Notes: generated from the sequence alone by a model not told the origin. Positions 44,670-54,143 are shown, counted from the first letter of the stretch. The stretch is 64,000 nt of DNA from Alteromonadaceae bacterium 2753L.S.0a.02 (GCA_007827375.1 VISH01000002.1:4055001-4119000), one strand, 5' to 3'. Program-made: numbers and translations.

Positions 44670-47051
44670 TCACCACTCGCCGCGAATACCAATACGGAAA
44701 CCTCGCCCTGGTATTGGCGCTAGATCTTTTAGGAATGAGGTGTGCAGCCTCGCTTCCTCATTAGTGAGGTTTTCACCTTTCAAAAATACACTCGCGCGGT
44801 GCTTAACGCCTGGCAGACTGTAACTCAGCTGCGCGTCCACCAGCGTATAGGCATCGCTTGGAGTTTCCAAGGGGGCAAGTTCATTTTGTTCAAAGGTATG
44901 TACCGCGTTGAGATCGAAGCTCCAGGAGCTGTACTGGTACAGCCATTGCGTCGCCAGACGGTGTGCTGGCATCCTTGGCAGGTGCGTACCGTCCCTTAGC
45001 CTTGCACGCAGCGCATCCCCCCAAAATCGCGCTTTCCAATTAGAACTGATCTGCCAAAAGACTTCAGCTTCCAAACCGTACAAAGCGGCATCATTTTGCT
45101 GGTAAAGGTACACCGGTAAGTCATGCGCTTCATGCTCAGCTTCAGCCTCCGCCCCCGCTGGCTCCTCGTGGGAAAAAAGTTCGTGGGTATCCAGCCCAGT
45201 GTTGGCAAGATAATAGTAGTTGTTAATGTTGTTGTAAAAGGCGTTGAGCACGAACCCCACCGTTCCCTGGTGCTTGCGTAAACTTAGATCGATATTGGCT
45301 GAACGCTCCATTTGCGGTGCTGTGCCAAGCGTAATATGAGGGCCTTCTTCATCCTCCGCAATTGCGTAAATCGCGCCTAGCTCGTATGTTCCCGTGGCAG
45401 TGTGAGGCCCGGCGGCGAACAGCTCGCCCGCGCTGGCCGCGCGCTCGGCATGAGTCAGTGAGATGCCGAGGTTGTAACTCGGATGAAAATCCCAAACAGT
45501 GCCGAATGACAGGCTCACAGGTGTGAATTGCTGTTGCAATTGCGCTTTTTCAACAGCAGGCAATGCGTCCCCATTCTCACTGGCTACGGCGTCCAGCGAT
45601 ACGTGCTCAACGCGCGCGCCCAATTGCCACAGCAAAGAGCCCGCATGCTTTTCTTCCATAATGGCCAAGGCGTAGCGTTGCGTCTCGGTGTAAGGTGTAA
45701 AGGCTTCTTCGCCCTGCACATCCAATTCATCCTCAGCAAACTCCAGCGAAGTTGCTCCGCGCCAACCCCCCAATTCCCGTTGCAACAAATCAATACGAAG
45801 CTGTTGTGTGGTGGAAGAAAACTCAGTCTCCGGAATGCGAGCACCGGTGTCTAATTCATGCAATTCAGTGTGTCGGTAATCCGTGTACCCGGCTCGGGTG
45901 TTGATGCCTGCGAGCCAACCAGCGTCCAATGCAATTTCACTGATTAACTGCCAGCGATCTTGCGATAACTCCGATAAGACGCGCCCCTCTTCTACGTGCT
46001 CCGCTTCTTCAGCGTTTGCGTCATCATGCTCCTCACCGTGATGATGCCCTGGAACACCGTTGAGCTTATCCAGGGTACCGAAAGAGAGTCCAACATAGCC
46101 CTTATCTAATAACCAGCTGGCACCCAGGTTGCCGCCGTAGCTATCGCCCGCGCTATTTTCCAGAGTATGCTCGCCAGTGACCTGCTCGTTTTCGTGATCG
46201 CGCTCAGCCGGCACGGGTATGCGGTAATCGTCGTTCTCACGCCAAAATCCATCGGCGTGAATAGCAAGATCGACTACGCCGGAAGTAATTGCTGCAGACA
46301 CGTCATTCTGGTTGGCAACAGTGTTGTGTGAAAGCGTGTAAGCGCCCTTGAACTGGTTATCGCTGGGCACACGATCATCTACGACGTTCACGACCCCACC
46401 AATAGCCCCCGAACCAAAAAACAGCGTTGCCGGGCCACGTAAAATTTCAATTTGTTTTGCGGTGCTGGCTTCGGTTGAAACCACATGATCGGGCCCTATT
46501 CGCGAAACGTCGCCAACATCCAAACCGTTTTGTGTGATCAAAACACGGGGCCCATCTAAACCACGAATAATGGGGCTACTAGCGACAGGCCCGAAGTAAC
46601 TGGTGTTTACCCCCACTTCATTTGCCAGGGTTTCTCCCAAGGTAGACGCCTGCTTACTGCGTAATTCCTCACCGGAAATAACGCTTATGGGTTGTGCCGA
46701 CTCCATAGTAGAAGCGTGTAGCGGCAGACCAATCACATCCACTTGTTCGATGGCAGACACCTGCATAGTAATCGTCAAAGGTTCACTTAGGTCGTCTTGC
46801 TCATGCAAATGAATAACCTGATGGCTGAAACCGGGCGCAGCCACGTGCAACTCATCGACGCGTTCCTGAGGTACGGTAAACTGGCCCAGATCATCACTGA
46901 CGACTTCAAGCCCCTCGCCCACCAGCGTTATCTTCGCACCGGCTATCGCTTTACCCTGCGAGGTCACCACCACGCCAGTTAGCGCTATTACATCGTTAGC
47001 CAATAAGCAACACGCCGTTAATAAACCTGGCAACAAATAACATTTTTTCAC
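44670..47051 (-). CDS. znuD: TonB-dependent receptor, ZnuD-like zinc receptor
   Basis: A 793-residue outer-membrane receptor. After the signal comes a carboxypeptidase-regulatory-like beta domain (about 26-95), then the plug (about 110-230: SGEELRSKQASTLGETLANEVGVN) and a 22-strand barrel ending in RIGIRGEW. His- and acid-rich extracellular loops (GHHHGEEHDDANAEEAEHVEEG; EAEAEHEAHDLPV) are typical zinc-capture loops of ZnuD. The start GTG 47051 is chosen because GAGAGG lies 5 bases upstream; an earlier GTG does not fit. It is followed by zur and preceded by a palindrome (47080-47094), so zinc-responsive repression is likely. Confidence 0.9.
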   Translation of the reverse strand: MKKCYLLPGLLTACCLLANDVIALTGVVVTSQGKAIAGAKITLVGEGLEVVSDDLGQFTVPQERVDELHVAAPGFSHQVIHLHEQDDLSEPLTITMQVSAIEQVDVIGLPLHASTMESAQPISVISGEELRSKQASTLGETLANEVGVNTSYFGPVASSPIIRGLDGPRVLITQNGLDVGDVSRIGPDHVVSTEASTAKQIEILRGPATLFFGSGAIGGVVNVVDDRVPSDNQFKGAYTLSHNTVANQNDVSAAITSGVVDLAIHADGFWRENDDYRIPVPAERDHENEQVTGEHTLENSAGDSYGGNLGASWLLDKGYVGLSFGTLDKLNGVPGHHHGEEHDDANAEEAEHVEEGRVLSELSQDRWQLISEIALDAGWLAGINTRAGYTDYRHTELHELDTGARIPETEFSSTTQQLRIDLLQRELGGWRGATSLEFAEDELDVQGEEAFTPYTETQRYALAIMEEKHAGSLLWQLGARVEHVSLDAVASENGDALPAVEKAQLQQQFTPVSLSFGTVWDFHPSYNLGISLTHAERAASAGELFAAGPHTATGTYELGAIYAIAEDEEGPHITLGTAPQMERSANIDLSLRKHQGTVGFVLNAFYNNINNYYYLANTGLDTHELFSHEEPAGAEAEAEHEAHDLPVYLYQQNDAALYGLEAEVFWQISSNWKARFWGDALRARLRDGTHLPRMPAHRLATQWLYQYSSWSFDLNAVHTFEQNELAPLETPSDAYTLVDAQLSYSLPGVKHRASVFLKGENLTNEEARLHTSFLKDLAPIPGRGFRIGIRGEW

Positions 47052-47079
47052 GGGCACCTCTCACACCAAATTTAAGATT

Positions 47080-47094
47080 TGATACATCATATCA
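47080..47094. promoter_or_regulatory. Candidate Zur box upstream of the zinc receptor
   Basis: TGATA (47080-47084), CATCA, TATCA (47090-47094) is a dyad 29 bp before the receptor start. Zur boxes are AT-rich dyads, but this one is short and not a clear match to the textbook box, so support comes mostly from location. Confidence 0.4.
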
Positions 47095-47344
47095 TTTTTT
47101 ATATGAAAGTATAGTGACACGGTAGCGTCGCCGACGGTAAAAAATTTTAGGGCCCGGTGTAATTGCGAATATTTTGCTTGGAGCTGGGAAGCACCGCCTT
47201 CAAGACACGCATTCGTCGCAACAAATGAGGACACGCCAAAATCTCGCCGAAGAACATACGTCATTTCTCCAAGCTTCAATCATTACGTGCTGCGTTAAGC
47301 GCTGGTGCACTGCGGTGACAACGCCCATATGTAGGGCAGGCTGT

Positions 47345-47716
47345 TTATGCGATCACCTGCCCTCGGTACACCCTTTTGCGACGTTTTGCGCGAGCCTCTT
47401 CGCTTTCTGGCTCAGCAGCTTGTGAGGAGCTGGCCAGGCTCACCTGACCGCGGTAGATACGCGTCACAAAGCTTTCCGAGCTGCGATTACTATCATCGCC
47501 GGCGCCGGCTTCCAAACGCTCAAACCAATTCTCCCCCGCCATCATCATGAGTTCACGCACCAGCGCTTTCAGAATATTGTCTGAGCTTTTTCTGTAAACA
47601 GGTACCAACTCAATCAGTAATTCAGGGTTTGCGAGCTTTATTGCGGGTTTTACTTCAGAAGGCGCGCGGCGACGGATTTCGCGCACCAGATCGATCATCG
47701 GTTTGGTATATTCCAA
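47345..47716 (-). CDS. Hypothetical protein with two YRGQV repeats
   Basis: A 123-residue soluble protein. The first 75 residues are helical (MIDLVREIRRRAP and ELLIELVPVYRK). The rest is disordered and basic or acidic, and carries two copies of a YRGQV motif: RIYRGQVSL and RVYRGQVIA at the very end. The start is uncertain: a TTG at 47716 with GGGGG 6 bases upstream fits the EYTKPMIDL opening; a TTG at 47728 or the ATG at 47698 are alternatives. I recognise no family. Confidence 0.6.
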   Translation of the reverse strand: MEYTKPMIDLVREIRRRAPSEVKPAIKLANPELLIELVPVYRKSSDNILKALVRELMMMAGENWFERLEAGAGDDSNRSSESFVTRIYRGQVSLASSSQAAEPESEEARAKRRKRVYRGQVIA

Positions 47717-48144
47717 GTTTGCCCCCAAAACATTTAATTATAATTTTCGGTCACTTCTGCGAAAAATCCCTCTTGGCGGCAGGTAACTTCTTGATTCTTT
47801 ATGGCATTCGACGAGTTTGCCGTCGAAGTCACTGCACCACCCTGCGCAGAGACCGGTGGGCGACAACGCAATAATCATGCACAATCGCCAGCTCTTGTTA
47901 ACAAGTACGATTACTGGAAGAGGCAAACCAGTAACTACAGCCACTCACAATGGCAAAACGTCTCCCTTGCTTGACACATCTGCCTGATTAATAAGCTGGA
48001 ATCCATTAAAATTTATGGGGTTTTCAAAGTTAACATTGTGTTACAGCCAGAGCTCGGCGACTGGGCTCTAATACGCTCACAAATGCTGGCGAAGATACAG
48101 CATGGGCATGTACAACGCGCGATACAAAACTGGAGGTTAGCGGC
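47717..48144. other. Intergenic region upstream of the two-component system
   Basis: No gene seen in about 430 bases between divergent genes. It carries the promoter of the response regulator gene. GGAGG lies 8 bases before its start. Confidence 0.4.
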
Positions 48145-48834
48145 ATGCAGGCAGACAATATTCTGGTGGTAGAAGACGACGTCTCGCTGGCAGAGTGGAT
48201 TTCGGATTACCTGATTGATAACGGCTACCAGGTTACCGTTGCCAATCGCGGTGATGTTGCCGTTGAACTCATAAAAGCCGACGACCCCGATTTGGTGCTG
48301 CTCGACATTATGCTGCCCGAAAAAGACGGGTTCGAAGTTTGCCGTGAGGCACGTTATTTTTTTAACAAGCCAATACTGATGATGACCGCCTGCAGTGAGG
48401 AAGCCGATGAAATTCTGGGTTTGGAGGTCGGCGCTAACGACTATGTCAACAAACCCGTTAAACCGCGCGTACTGCTGGCCCGCATCAAGGCACTGCTGCG
48501 ACGCAATGATATGGAACTCAACGGGCAACGTCTGGTGTTTGGCAGCTTGCTTCTCGATAAAAAATCCAAATCCGTTAAATTTAACGACCAACCCATCGCC
48601 TTCAGCTGCAATGAATTTGAAGTCTTGTGGTTATTGGCTGAAAGCGCGGGAGAGGTGATTAGCCGCACCGATCTGGTGAGTAAGTTGCGCGGTATTGAAT
48701 ACGATGGCTTCGACCGCTCAGTTGATGTACGTGTGTGTCGTATCCGCAAAAAACTTAATGATGACCCAAGCAACCCTACAAAAATTAAAACCATTCGCGG
48801 CAAAGGTTATTTGTTCGCCGAGGACGCCTGGTAA
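48145..48834 (+). CDS. OmpR-family response regulator (RstA-like)
   Basis: A 229-residue response regulator. The receiver domain (about 1-120) has the acidic pair EDD at 10-12, phospho-acceptor Asp54 in LLDIMLP and Lys105 in the NKPVKP segment. The winged-helix DNA-binding domain (about 130-229) ends in IRGKGYLF. The sequence is closer in style to E. coli RstA than to PhoB. It is followed directly by the sensor kinase gene (TAA then ATG with no gap). Confidence 0.92.
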   Translation: MQADNILVVEDDVSLAEWISDYLIDNGYQVTVANRGDVAVELIKADDPDLVLLDIMLPEKDGFEVCREARYFFNKPILMMTACSEEADEILGLEVGANDYVNKPVKPRVLLARIKALLRRNDMELNGQRLVFGSLLLDKKSKSVKFNDQPIAFSCNEFEVLWLLAESAGEVISRTDLVSKLRGIEYDGFDRSVDVRVCRIRKKLNDDPSNPTKIKTIRGKGYLFAEDAW

Positions 48835-50121
48835 ATGCGGAAATTAAGCCTTTCGCTAATTCTGGTGGTGGTGGTATCAATCATAACGCTGGGCTGGTTA
48901 CTCAACAAAATCTACCTCAATACTCACGGCAGCAATCAACGATATTCGGCTTATTACGCCTATCTCGAACTGAGCGACGACCTGCATGCAAGCCTTGCAG
49001 ATACACCACTGCGCGAAGATTTCATCAACGTGTGGAATGCTCACAGCGATATGCAACTGGCTTTGTTGCCACGCGAAGACTTCCCATTACCGCAAACCCT
49101 CGAAGAAAGCTTCAATCGAGGTGAACGCCTGCTGTTGGAGTCCGACCAAGGGATTGCAGCCCACTACACTCTCGATGATGGTCTTGAAGTACTAGCCATA
49201 AGCTTACCGGCAGACGCCATCGTCGTTGATCAGGGTAAACTCGAACTGATACTTACGCTCAGTTTTTACGGCGGCGTAACCGCCATAATTTTAATTTGGG
49301 TGTGGCCCCTGATCCACCGCTTAATATCGCTGCGAAACACGGCGCGACGTTTTGGTAAGGGCGATCTGGCAGCGCGCGTTAAGCTGCGCGGCGTTTCCTA
49401 TATTCGCGAAATCGAAACTGAATTTAACCGCATGGCAGACCGCATTGAGTCCTTGCTGAACGACAACAAACTACTCACCAGAGCGGTTTCCCACGATCTC
49501 AAAACTCCGCTAGCGAGATTACGCTTTGGGCTCGAAGCGTTAACCGAAACCACCGAGGAAAAGCAACGAGCAAAATATGCGGTTAGGGTCAATCGCGATA
49601 TGGAAGAAATGGAATCTCTTATTAATACACTGCTGCAATACGCGCGGCTGGACGAAAACCGCATTGAAATGCAGAACGAACGATTCGAACTGAGTCACCT
49701 GATCAGCTCTCTTGTGGAAACCTACCAACACGACAACCTGCAAATCAGCTTCAAGAACGATGGCAAAGACCTCGTGACCTTCTGTGACCAGCGTTATCTC
49801 TCTATGCTCATCAACAATTTACTCAGCAATGCTGTTCGCTATGCGCAACATGAGGTCAGAGTAACCGCACATACCGCAAAACAACGTATCCAAGTGTGTA
49901 TAGAGGACGACGGTGCGGGTATCAACAGCGAGGAGGTCGCCCACGTCACTAAGCCGTTTTGGCGCGGTGAGCAAGGCAAGCATCGCAAAGGGCACGGCAT
50001 GGGGTTGGCTATTGTGTCCCGAATTGCAGATTGGCTGGGAGCCGATTTCCACATCGGCCGCTCCAGCGCGCTCGGCGGTGCCGCCATTCACTTTAGTCTG
50101 CCTCTCGACGAGAATCCGTAA
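48835..50121 (+). CDS. Sensor histidine kinase (RstB-like)
   Basis: A 428-residue inner-membrane kinase. Two transmembrane helices (about 6-24 and 136-160) flank a periplasmic sensor of about 110 residues. A HAMP segment (about 160-212) is followed by the phosphorylated His220 in VSHDLKTPLARLRFG and a HATPase domain with NLLSNAVRYA, GAGINSEE and GHGMGLAIVSR. It pairs with the upstream regulator. The signal is unknown; in E. coli the related RstB is linked with PhoQ/low Mg and acid, which need not hold here. Confidence 0.92.
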   Translation: MRKLSLSLILVVVVSIITLGWLLNKIYLNTHGSNQRYSAYYAYLELSDDLHASLADTPLREDFINVWNAHSDMQLALLPREDFPLPQTLEESFNRGERLLLESDQGIAAHYTLDDGLEVLAISLPADAIVVDQGKLELILTLSFYGGVTAIILIWVWPLIHRLISLRNTARRFGKGDLAARVKLRGVSYIREIETEFNRMADRIESLLNDNKLLTRAVSHDLKTPLARLRFGLEALTETTEEKQRAKYAVRVNRDMEEMESLINTLLQYARLDENRIEMQNERFELSHLISSLVETYQHDNLQISFKNDGKDLVTFCDQRYLSMLINNLLSNAVRYAQHEVRVTAHTAKQRIQVCIEDDGAGINSEEVAHVTKPFWRGEQGKHRKGHGMGLAIVSRIADWLGADFHIGRSSALGGAAIHFSLPLDENP

Positions 50122-50201
50122 CGCCCCCTTGCACCCAAGCCCGCATTGCGGAAAAATAGCGCCCGCCTTTGCATTTGATGGCAGCAATAAGGAACTCGCG
50201 T

Positions 50202-51359
50202 ATGACAAGTATTCATAAAATCCAGGGGCAGGTTCAAAATTACGCCTGGGGCGGCAGCTGTTTTATTCCCGAACTTATCGGCTTTTCTAACCCCGACAAT
50301 ACAGCCTGTGCAGAATACTGGCTGGGCATTCACCCGGCGGCGCCAGCCCTGATTGCAGACACCCATCATGAGCAAACCTTGCAGCAATTTATCGCAGAAA
50401 ACGAGATTAGTGCGCCGCAATTTTTGCTGAAAGTGCTCGATGTAAAAGAAATGCTTTCCATTCAGGTGCACCCAACCCCGGAACAGGCAAAAGCGGGTTA
50501 CGCAAAAGAAAACAAGTTAGGTATTTCGCTCAATGCAAAAAACAGAAATTACAAAGACGTAAGCGATAAACCTGAACTTGCACTGGCACTCAGCGAATTT
50601 TGGTTGCTCCATGGTTTTCGCTCACTCGAAGAAATAAAACTCGCACTACAAAATAAACCCTACCTCAAACCTCTGTTACAGATAGTCGATTCGCAGGGTT
50701 TGAAGCGCGCATTTGAAACAGCACTTAACGACAATGACGCCAGCGTTAAAACCATGCACAAGGCTTTGTATGAAGATGTCATCGCTGGAAAATACCAGAA
50801 AAACCAGATCGAATTTTGGATTCAACGCTGGATACGTAAAAACCCTGACACCCTCAATGGCATTCTTACTCTGTACATGCTAAATCTGGTAAAACTCGAA
50901 AAGGGTGAAGCCATTTATCAACCCTCCGGCTTACTGCACGCATATCTGGAGGGCCAAAACATTGAATTAATGGCAAACTCCGACAACGTCCTTCGCGCAG
51001 GCTTAACCCCAAAACACATCGACGTTCCCGAATTACTGAAAATCGCCAATATCGCCCCCTCCAACACAGCGGAATATATTATTTCGCCACAACGCGCCAA
51101 TAGTTACGAACAACGTTTTCCCACACCCTTCAAAGAATTCGAATTAAGCGAAATTTCCACGCACACTCCCGAGTTCTTCCACTGGCAGGCAAAAACCAGC
51201 GAAATACTGCTTTGTATTGAAGGCGATATTACCTTTGTCGAAACACAGAGTGATCACATATCAAGCACATCGGGTGATGCTTATTTTATTCCGCCCGGAA
51301 CAAAGGTCACGATAACCAGTGAGAATTGCCGCTTATTTCGTGCGAGGAATTTAGCATGA
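50202..51359 (+). CDS. manA: Mannose-6-phosphate isomerase, class I
   Basis: A 385-residue zinc isomerase that interconverts mannose-6-phosphate and fructose-6-phosphate. The start MTSIHKIQGQVQNYAWGG has AAGGA 8 bases upstream. Zinc-site motifs include LSIQVHPTPEQA (Gln, His) and the later ILTLYMLNLVKLEKGEA and GLLHAYLEG. The length matches family I enzymes. The stop overlaps the start of tag (ATGA), so they form a two-gene operon. The product could feed mannose from hemicellulose into glycolysis or make GDP-mannose precursors. Confidence 0.93.
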   Translation: MTSIHKIQGQVQNYAWGGSCFIPELIGFSNPDNTACAEYWLGIHPAAPALIADTHHEQTLQQFIAENEISAPQFLLKVLDVKEMLSIQVHPTPEQAKAGYAKENKLGISLNAKNRNYKDVSDKPELALALSEFWLLHGFRSLEEIKLALQNKPYLKPLLQIVDSQGLKRAFETALNDNDASVKTMHKALYEDVIAGKYQKNQIEFWIQRWIRKNPDTLNGILTLYMLNLVKLEKGEAIYQPSGLLHAYLEGQNIELMANSDNVLRAGLTPKHIDVPELLKIANIAPSNTAEYIISPQRANSYEQRFPTPFKEFELSEISTHTPEFFHWQAKTSEILLCIEGDITFVETQSDHISSTSGDAYFIPPGTKVTITSENCRLFRARNLA

Positions 51360-51931
51360 CTGCAGCCATTAAACGCTGCGACTGGAGTGGCAGTGACCCC
51401 CTTTATATTCAATACCACGATGAAGAATGGGGTATTCCAATTTTCGATAGCCAGCAGCTTTTTGAAAAGTTAATTCTCGACGGTGCGCAGGCGGGCCTAT
51501 CCTGGATAACCATTCTTAGAAAACGCGATGGGTATCGCAAAGCCTACGATAATTTCAACCCCGAGAAAATGGCGCGGTACACGGATAAAAAGCTCGAAAA
51601 ATTGATGCAAAACCCCGATATAGTGCGCAACCGTCTTAAAATAAACAGCGCCAGACAAAATGCGCGCGCTTTTCTGGCGCTACAGGAAAGCGGTGAATTC
51701 AGTGAGTTTTTGTGGGCTTTTGTCGGCGGGCAACAGAAAGTCAACAAATGCCAAACCATGGCAGATTTACCCGCTGAAACCGCGGAATCACAAGCGATGA
51801 GTAAAGCCTTAAAAAAAGCAGGCTTTAACTTTGTAGGCCCAACAATTGTTTATGCATTTATGCAAGCCGTCGGCATGGTGAACGATCACCTCATCAGCTG
51901 TCATCGCTACAAACCCTGCCAACAAAAATAA
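51356..51931 (+). CDS. tag: DNA-3-methyladenine glycosylase I
   Basis: A 191-residue DNA repair enzyme that removes 3-methyladenine. It starts MTAAIKRCDWSGSDPLY, with GAGG 8 bases upstream, and has the family YHDEEWGIP and LDGAQAGLSWITILRKRDGYRKAY motifs. The zinc ligands include Cys in RCDW, His in YHDEEW and the C-terminal HLISCHRY. A terminator follows. Its pairing with manA is probably not functional. Confidence 0.94.
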   Translation: MTAAIKRCDWSGSDPLYIQYHDEEWGIPIFDSQQLFEKLILDGAQAGLSWITILRKRDGYRKAYDNFNPEKMARYTDKKLEKLMQNPDIVRNRLKINSARQNARAFLALQESGEFSEFLWAFVGGQQKVNKCQTMADLPAETAESQAMSKALKKAGFNFVGPTIVYAFMQAVGMVNDHLISCHRYKPCQQK

Positions 51932-51932
51932 C

Positions 51933-51955
51933 AAAGGCCCGCAATGCGGGCCTTT
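51933..51955 (+). terminator. Rho-independent terminator after tag
   Basis: AAAGGCCCGC, AAT, GCGGGCCTTT is a perfect 10-bp stem with a 3-base loop. The trailing T run is short (TTTC) on plus; on minus the stem ends in TTT as well, so it can serve the convergent gene ending at 51974. Confidence 0.85.
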
Positions 51956-51973
51956 CTCGACACTCACGTTAAA

Positions 51974-52870
51974 TCAAATGCTTTGATACACAGTACGTGT
52001 CATTTTTTCGGTATTGATAAACCCCCAACTCCAGTCTTCGTCATATTTTTTCAGGGGATTTTTAGCAACCACTTCATCTTCGCTCATGCCTTTTTTCTTA
52101 AGTTTGGCAACACGCTTCATCGCGTCTTCCAACATTTCAAATTCGGCTTTCAAATCAGCTTTTGTGGCGACAGGACCGTGACCGGGAATAATAACGGTTT
52201 TATCATTTGCCAGTTCGTACAGTTTTTGCTGCGCAGCGATATAACCTTGCACACTGCCGCCATTCTCTAAATCGATGAACGGGAATAGGCCATTGAAAAG
52301 AATATCTCCGGTGTGAAGCACATCCGATTTCTCAAAATAGATAACAGCATCGCCATCAGTATGTGCGCTTTCCAAATGAAATACCCTCGCTTTTTCACCG
52401 TTCAGGTAAAAAGTAATTTCCTTTTCAAAGGTAATTACAGGCAAGCCCTTTTTGGGGACAGGCATTTTACCTTCCGGGCCTTCAATCTCGGTTTCTTTTA
52501 AGCGTTCACGTAACTTTTCGTGGCCAATAATATGTGTACCATCTTCCCCGAAAGAAACATTATTGCCGGTATGATCTTGGTGAAGGTGGGTATTAATCAG
52601 AAAGGTAATTGGGCGCTGAGTCACTGTACTAATGGCAGTTTTAAGGTTATCCAGTAACGGCGGCATACTGTCGTCAATCATTACCACACCGTCTTCGCCG
52701 ACAGACAGTGCGATATTACCGCCGGCAAAACCACCGACGCCTTCAAGCATGTAAATGCCTTTGCCGACCTCAGTACTTTTAAAAGTGATTTCATCGTCCG
52801 CAAAAGCGCGCGGCAAAAGTACTGCGAAAGAAATCAGAATTACGACCAACCTCTGCACGGTTTTAACCAT
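51974..52870 (-). CDS. Exported metallo-beta-lactamase-fold hydrolase
   Basis: A 298-residue protein with a signal peptide (cleavage near AFA, residue 23). Metal motifs of the fold: HLHQDHTG (HxHxDH), a later HTDGD, and PGHGP. DGVVMIDDS and VLHTGDILF are the conserved strands. These are periplasmic hydrolases with esterase, thioesterase or lactamase-like activity; substrate unknown. ATG 52870 has GGAG 8 bases upstream and gives a proper signal peptide; the longer frame from 53002 is rejected. Confidence 0.87.
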   Translation of the reverse strand: MVKTVQRLVVILISFAVLLPRAFADDEITFKSTEVGKGIYMLEGVGGFAGGNIALSVGEDGVVMIDDSMPPLLDNLKTAISTVTQRPITFLINTHLHQDHTGNNVSFGEDGTHIIGHEKLRERLKETEIEGPEGKMPVPKKGLPVITFEKEITFYLNGEKARVFHLESAHTDGDAVIYFEKSDVLHTGDILFNGLFPFIDLENGGSVQGYIAAQQKLYELANDKTVIIPGHGPVATKADLKAEFEMLEDAMKRVAKLKKKGMSEDEVVAKNPLKKYDEDWSWGFINTEKMTRTVYQSI

Positions 52871-53079
52871 TACTATGCTCCATAGCTGTATCTTGGGGGG
52901 GGACCAGTTTATACAGGATATTTCGTGAATTAAACGACATAGCAGACTGCAACACGAGAAAAGCGTCGTAAAAGTGCTCGTGTTCGGCGGCTTGAATTGC
53001 ATATGTATAAAGTTTCAGCACTTGCCAAGAGCAATGGGTAACGATATTTTAAACGACCAAACCGCCGCGGAAAATTCCA

Positions 53080-53565
53080 GTGAAAATACGTGCCTGTACG
53101 AATGAAGATGCCAGTACCATCTCTGATATTTATAACCACTACGTAAATAATACCATTGTATCTTTTGAAGAGAGCCCGGTAAGCCAAAGTGCGATGCAGG
53201 CCCGCATTGCCAAAGTGACTAAAAATTACCCGTGGTTGGTTGCCGAGTTAAATAACCAGATTATCGGTTACGCCTACGCTGACTTATGGCAAGAGCGCAT
53301 AGCGTACCGATACTCACTCATTACCACGGTCTATTTTCACCCCGAACAGACGGGGCGTGGGTACGGCACAGAGCTTTATAAAGCATTATTTGCCGCCCTA
53401 GCCGATGGCGATTGCCGCATCCTTATTGCCGGAATTTCCATGCCCAACGCGGCCAGCGTTGCCTTGCACGAACGTCTTGGTTTTAAAAAGGTTGCCCACT
53501 TTGAGGAAGTAGGCCACAAAATGAATCGCTGGATAGATGTGGGCTATTGGCAAAGAAAGCTCTAA
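53080..53565 (+). CDS. GNAT N-acetyltransferase (phosphinothricin-acetyltransferase-like)
   Basis: A 161-residue acetyltransferase. It opens MKIRACTNEDASTISDIYNHYV, like the PAT/bar group, and has VYFHPEQTGRGYGTELYKAL (acetyl-CoA loop Q/RxxGxG/A) and NAASVALHERLGFKKV. The start is GTG. Members acetylate amino groups of small molecules such as phosphinothricin, methionine sulfone or other toxic amino-acid analogues. The substrate is not identifiable from the sequence alone. Confidence 0.9.
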   Translation: MKIRACTNEDASTISDIYNHYVNNTIVSFEESPVSQSAMQARIAKVTKNYPWLVAELNNQIIGYAYADLWQERIAYRYSLITTVYFHPEQTGRGYGTELYKALFAALADGDCRILIAGISMPNAASVALHERLGFKKVAHFEEVGHKMNRWIDVGYWQRKL

Positions 53566-53870
53566 AGGCTGTCATTGTTACCCCGAACGCACTGGCCCGG
53601 AAGATGACGACTAGGCCATTTTCAGAAAAAAGAAACGATCAGCGCGCCAATCTCAAACCCGCTTTACCAACTGAAAGCAACCACCGCCAGCATATACGCT
53701 ACGATACGTAACACCCACCAATAACAATATTTCCCTTACAAATCAATATATTATGAAGTTTATAACTTATTTTTCACATTTAGCCAGCACCTAAAGAAAA
53801 TTGATCTAGATCAAAATGTTACTATAGGTTACACTGTGCACAAATCAAACAACGCAAGAGTTTATTAGTC
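53566..53870. other. Intergenic region upstream of the SemiSWEET gene
   Basis: 305 bases without a gene; it contains the FNR/Anr-type box at 53801-53814 and the SemiSWEET promoter. Confidence 0.5.
53801..53814. promoter_or_regulatory. FNR/Anr-type box
   Basis: TTGATCTAGATCAA is a perfect 14-bp palindrome and an exact match to the FNR/Anr consensus TTGAT-N4-ATCAA. It lies 57 bp upstream of the SemiSWEET start, a usual activating position. It predicts induction at low oxygen. Confidence 0.65.
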
Positions 53871-54143
53871 ATGATCGAAGTTATTGGTTTGGCCGCCGCT
53901 TTTCTCACAACCTTTGCTTTTCTACCACAGGCGCTAAAAGTGATGCGCACCCAACGCACCGCAGATTTATCGCCTGTGATGTACGCTACTTTTGTACTCG
54001 GAGTACTTATGTGGTTGTTTTACGGCATTATGCTGGGCAATCTGGCCTTGATACTCGCCAATGCCGTTACCGCAATATTTGCAGGTATTGTTTTCTTTTT
54101 TATTCTTAAAAACAACGTACTGCGCCGCCCACAACTGAGTTAG
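53871..54143 (+). CDS. SemiSWEET sugar transporter (PQ-loop)
   Basis: A 90-residue membrane protein with three transmembrane helices in one triple-helix bundle, as in bacterial SemiSWEETs that work as dimers. The PQ-loop is visible in TFAFLPQALKVMRTQRTADLS. Family members move sugars such as sucrose or glucose down their gradient. An FNR-type box precedes it. It lies near the TonB receptor, which may supply the periplasmic sugar. Confidence 0.9.
   Translation: MIEVIGLAAAFLTTFAFLPQALKVMRTQRTADLSPVMYATFVLGVLMWLFYGIMLGNLALILANAVTAIFAGIVFFFILKNNVLRRPQLS

Noticed and set aside
47980..48591. 192-residue minus frame under the response regulator
   Set aside because: It overlaps a clear OmpR-type regulator in the other frame and has no recognisable domain.
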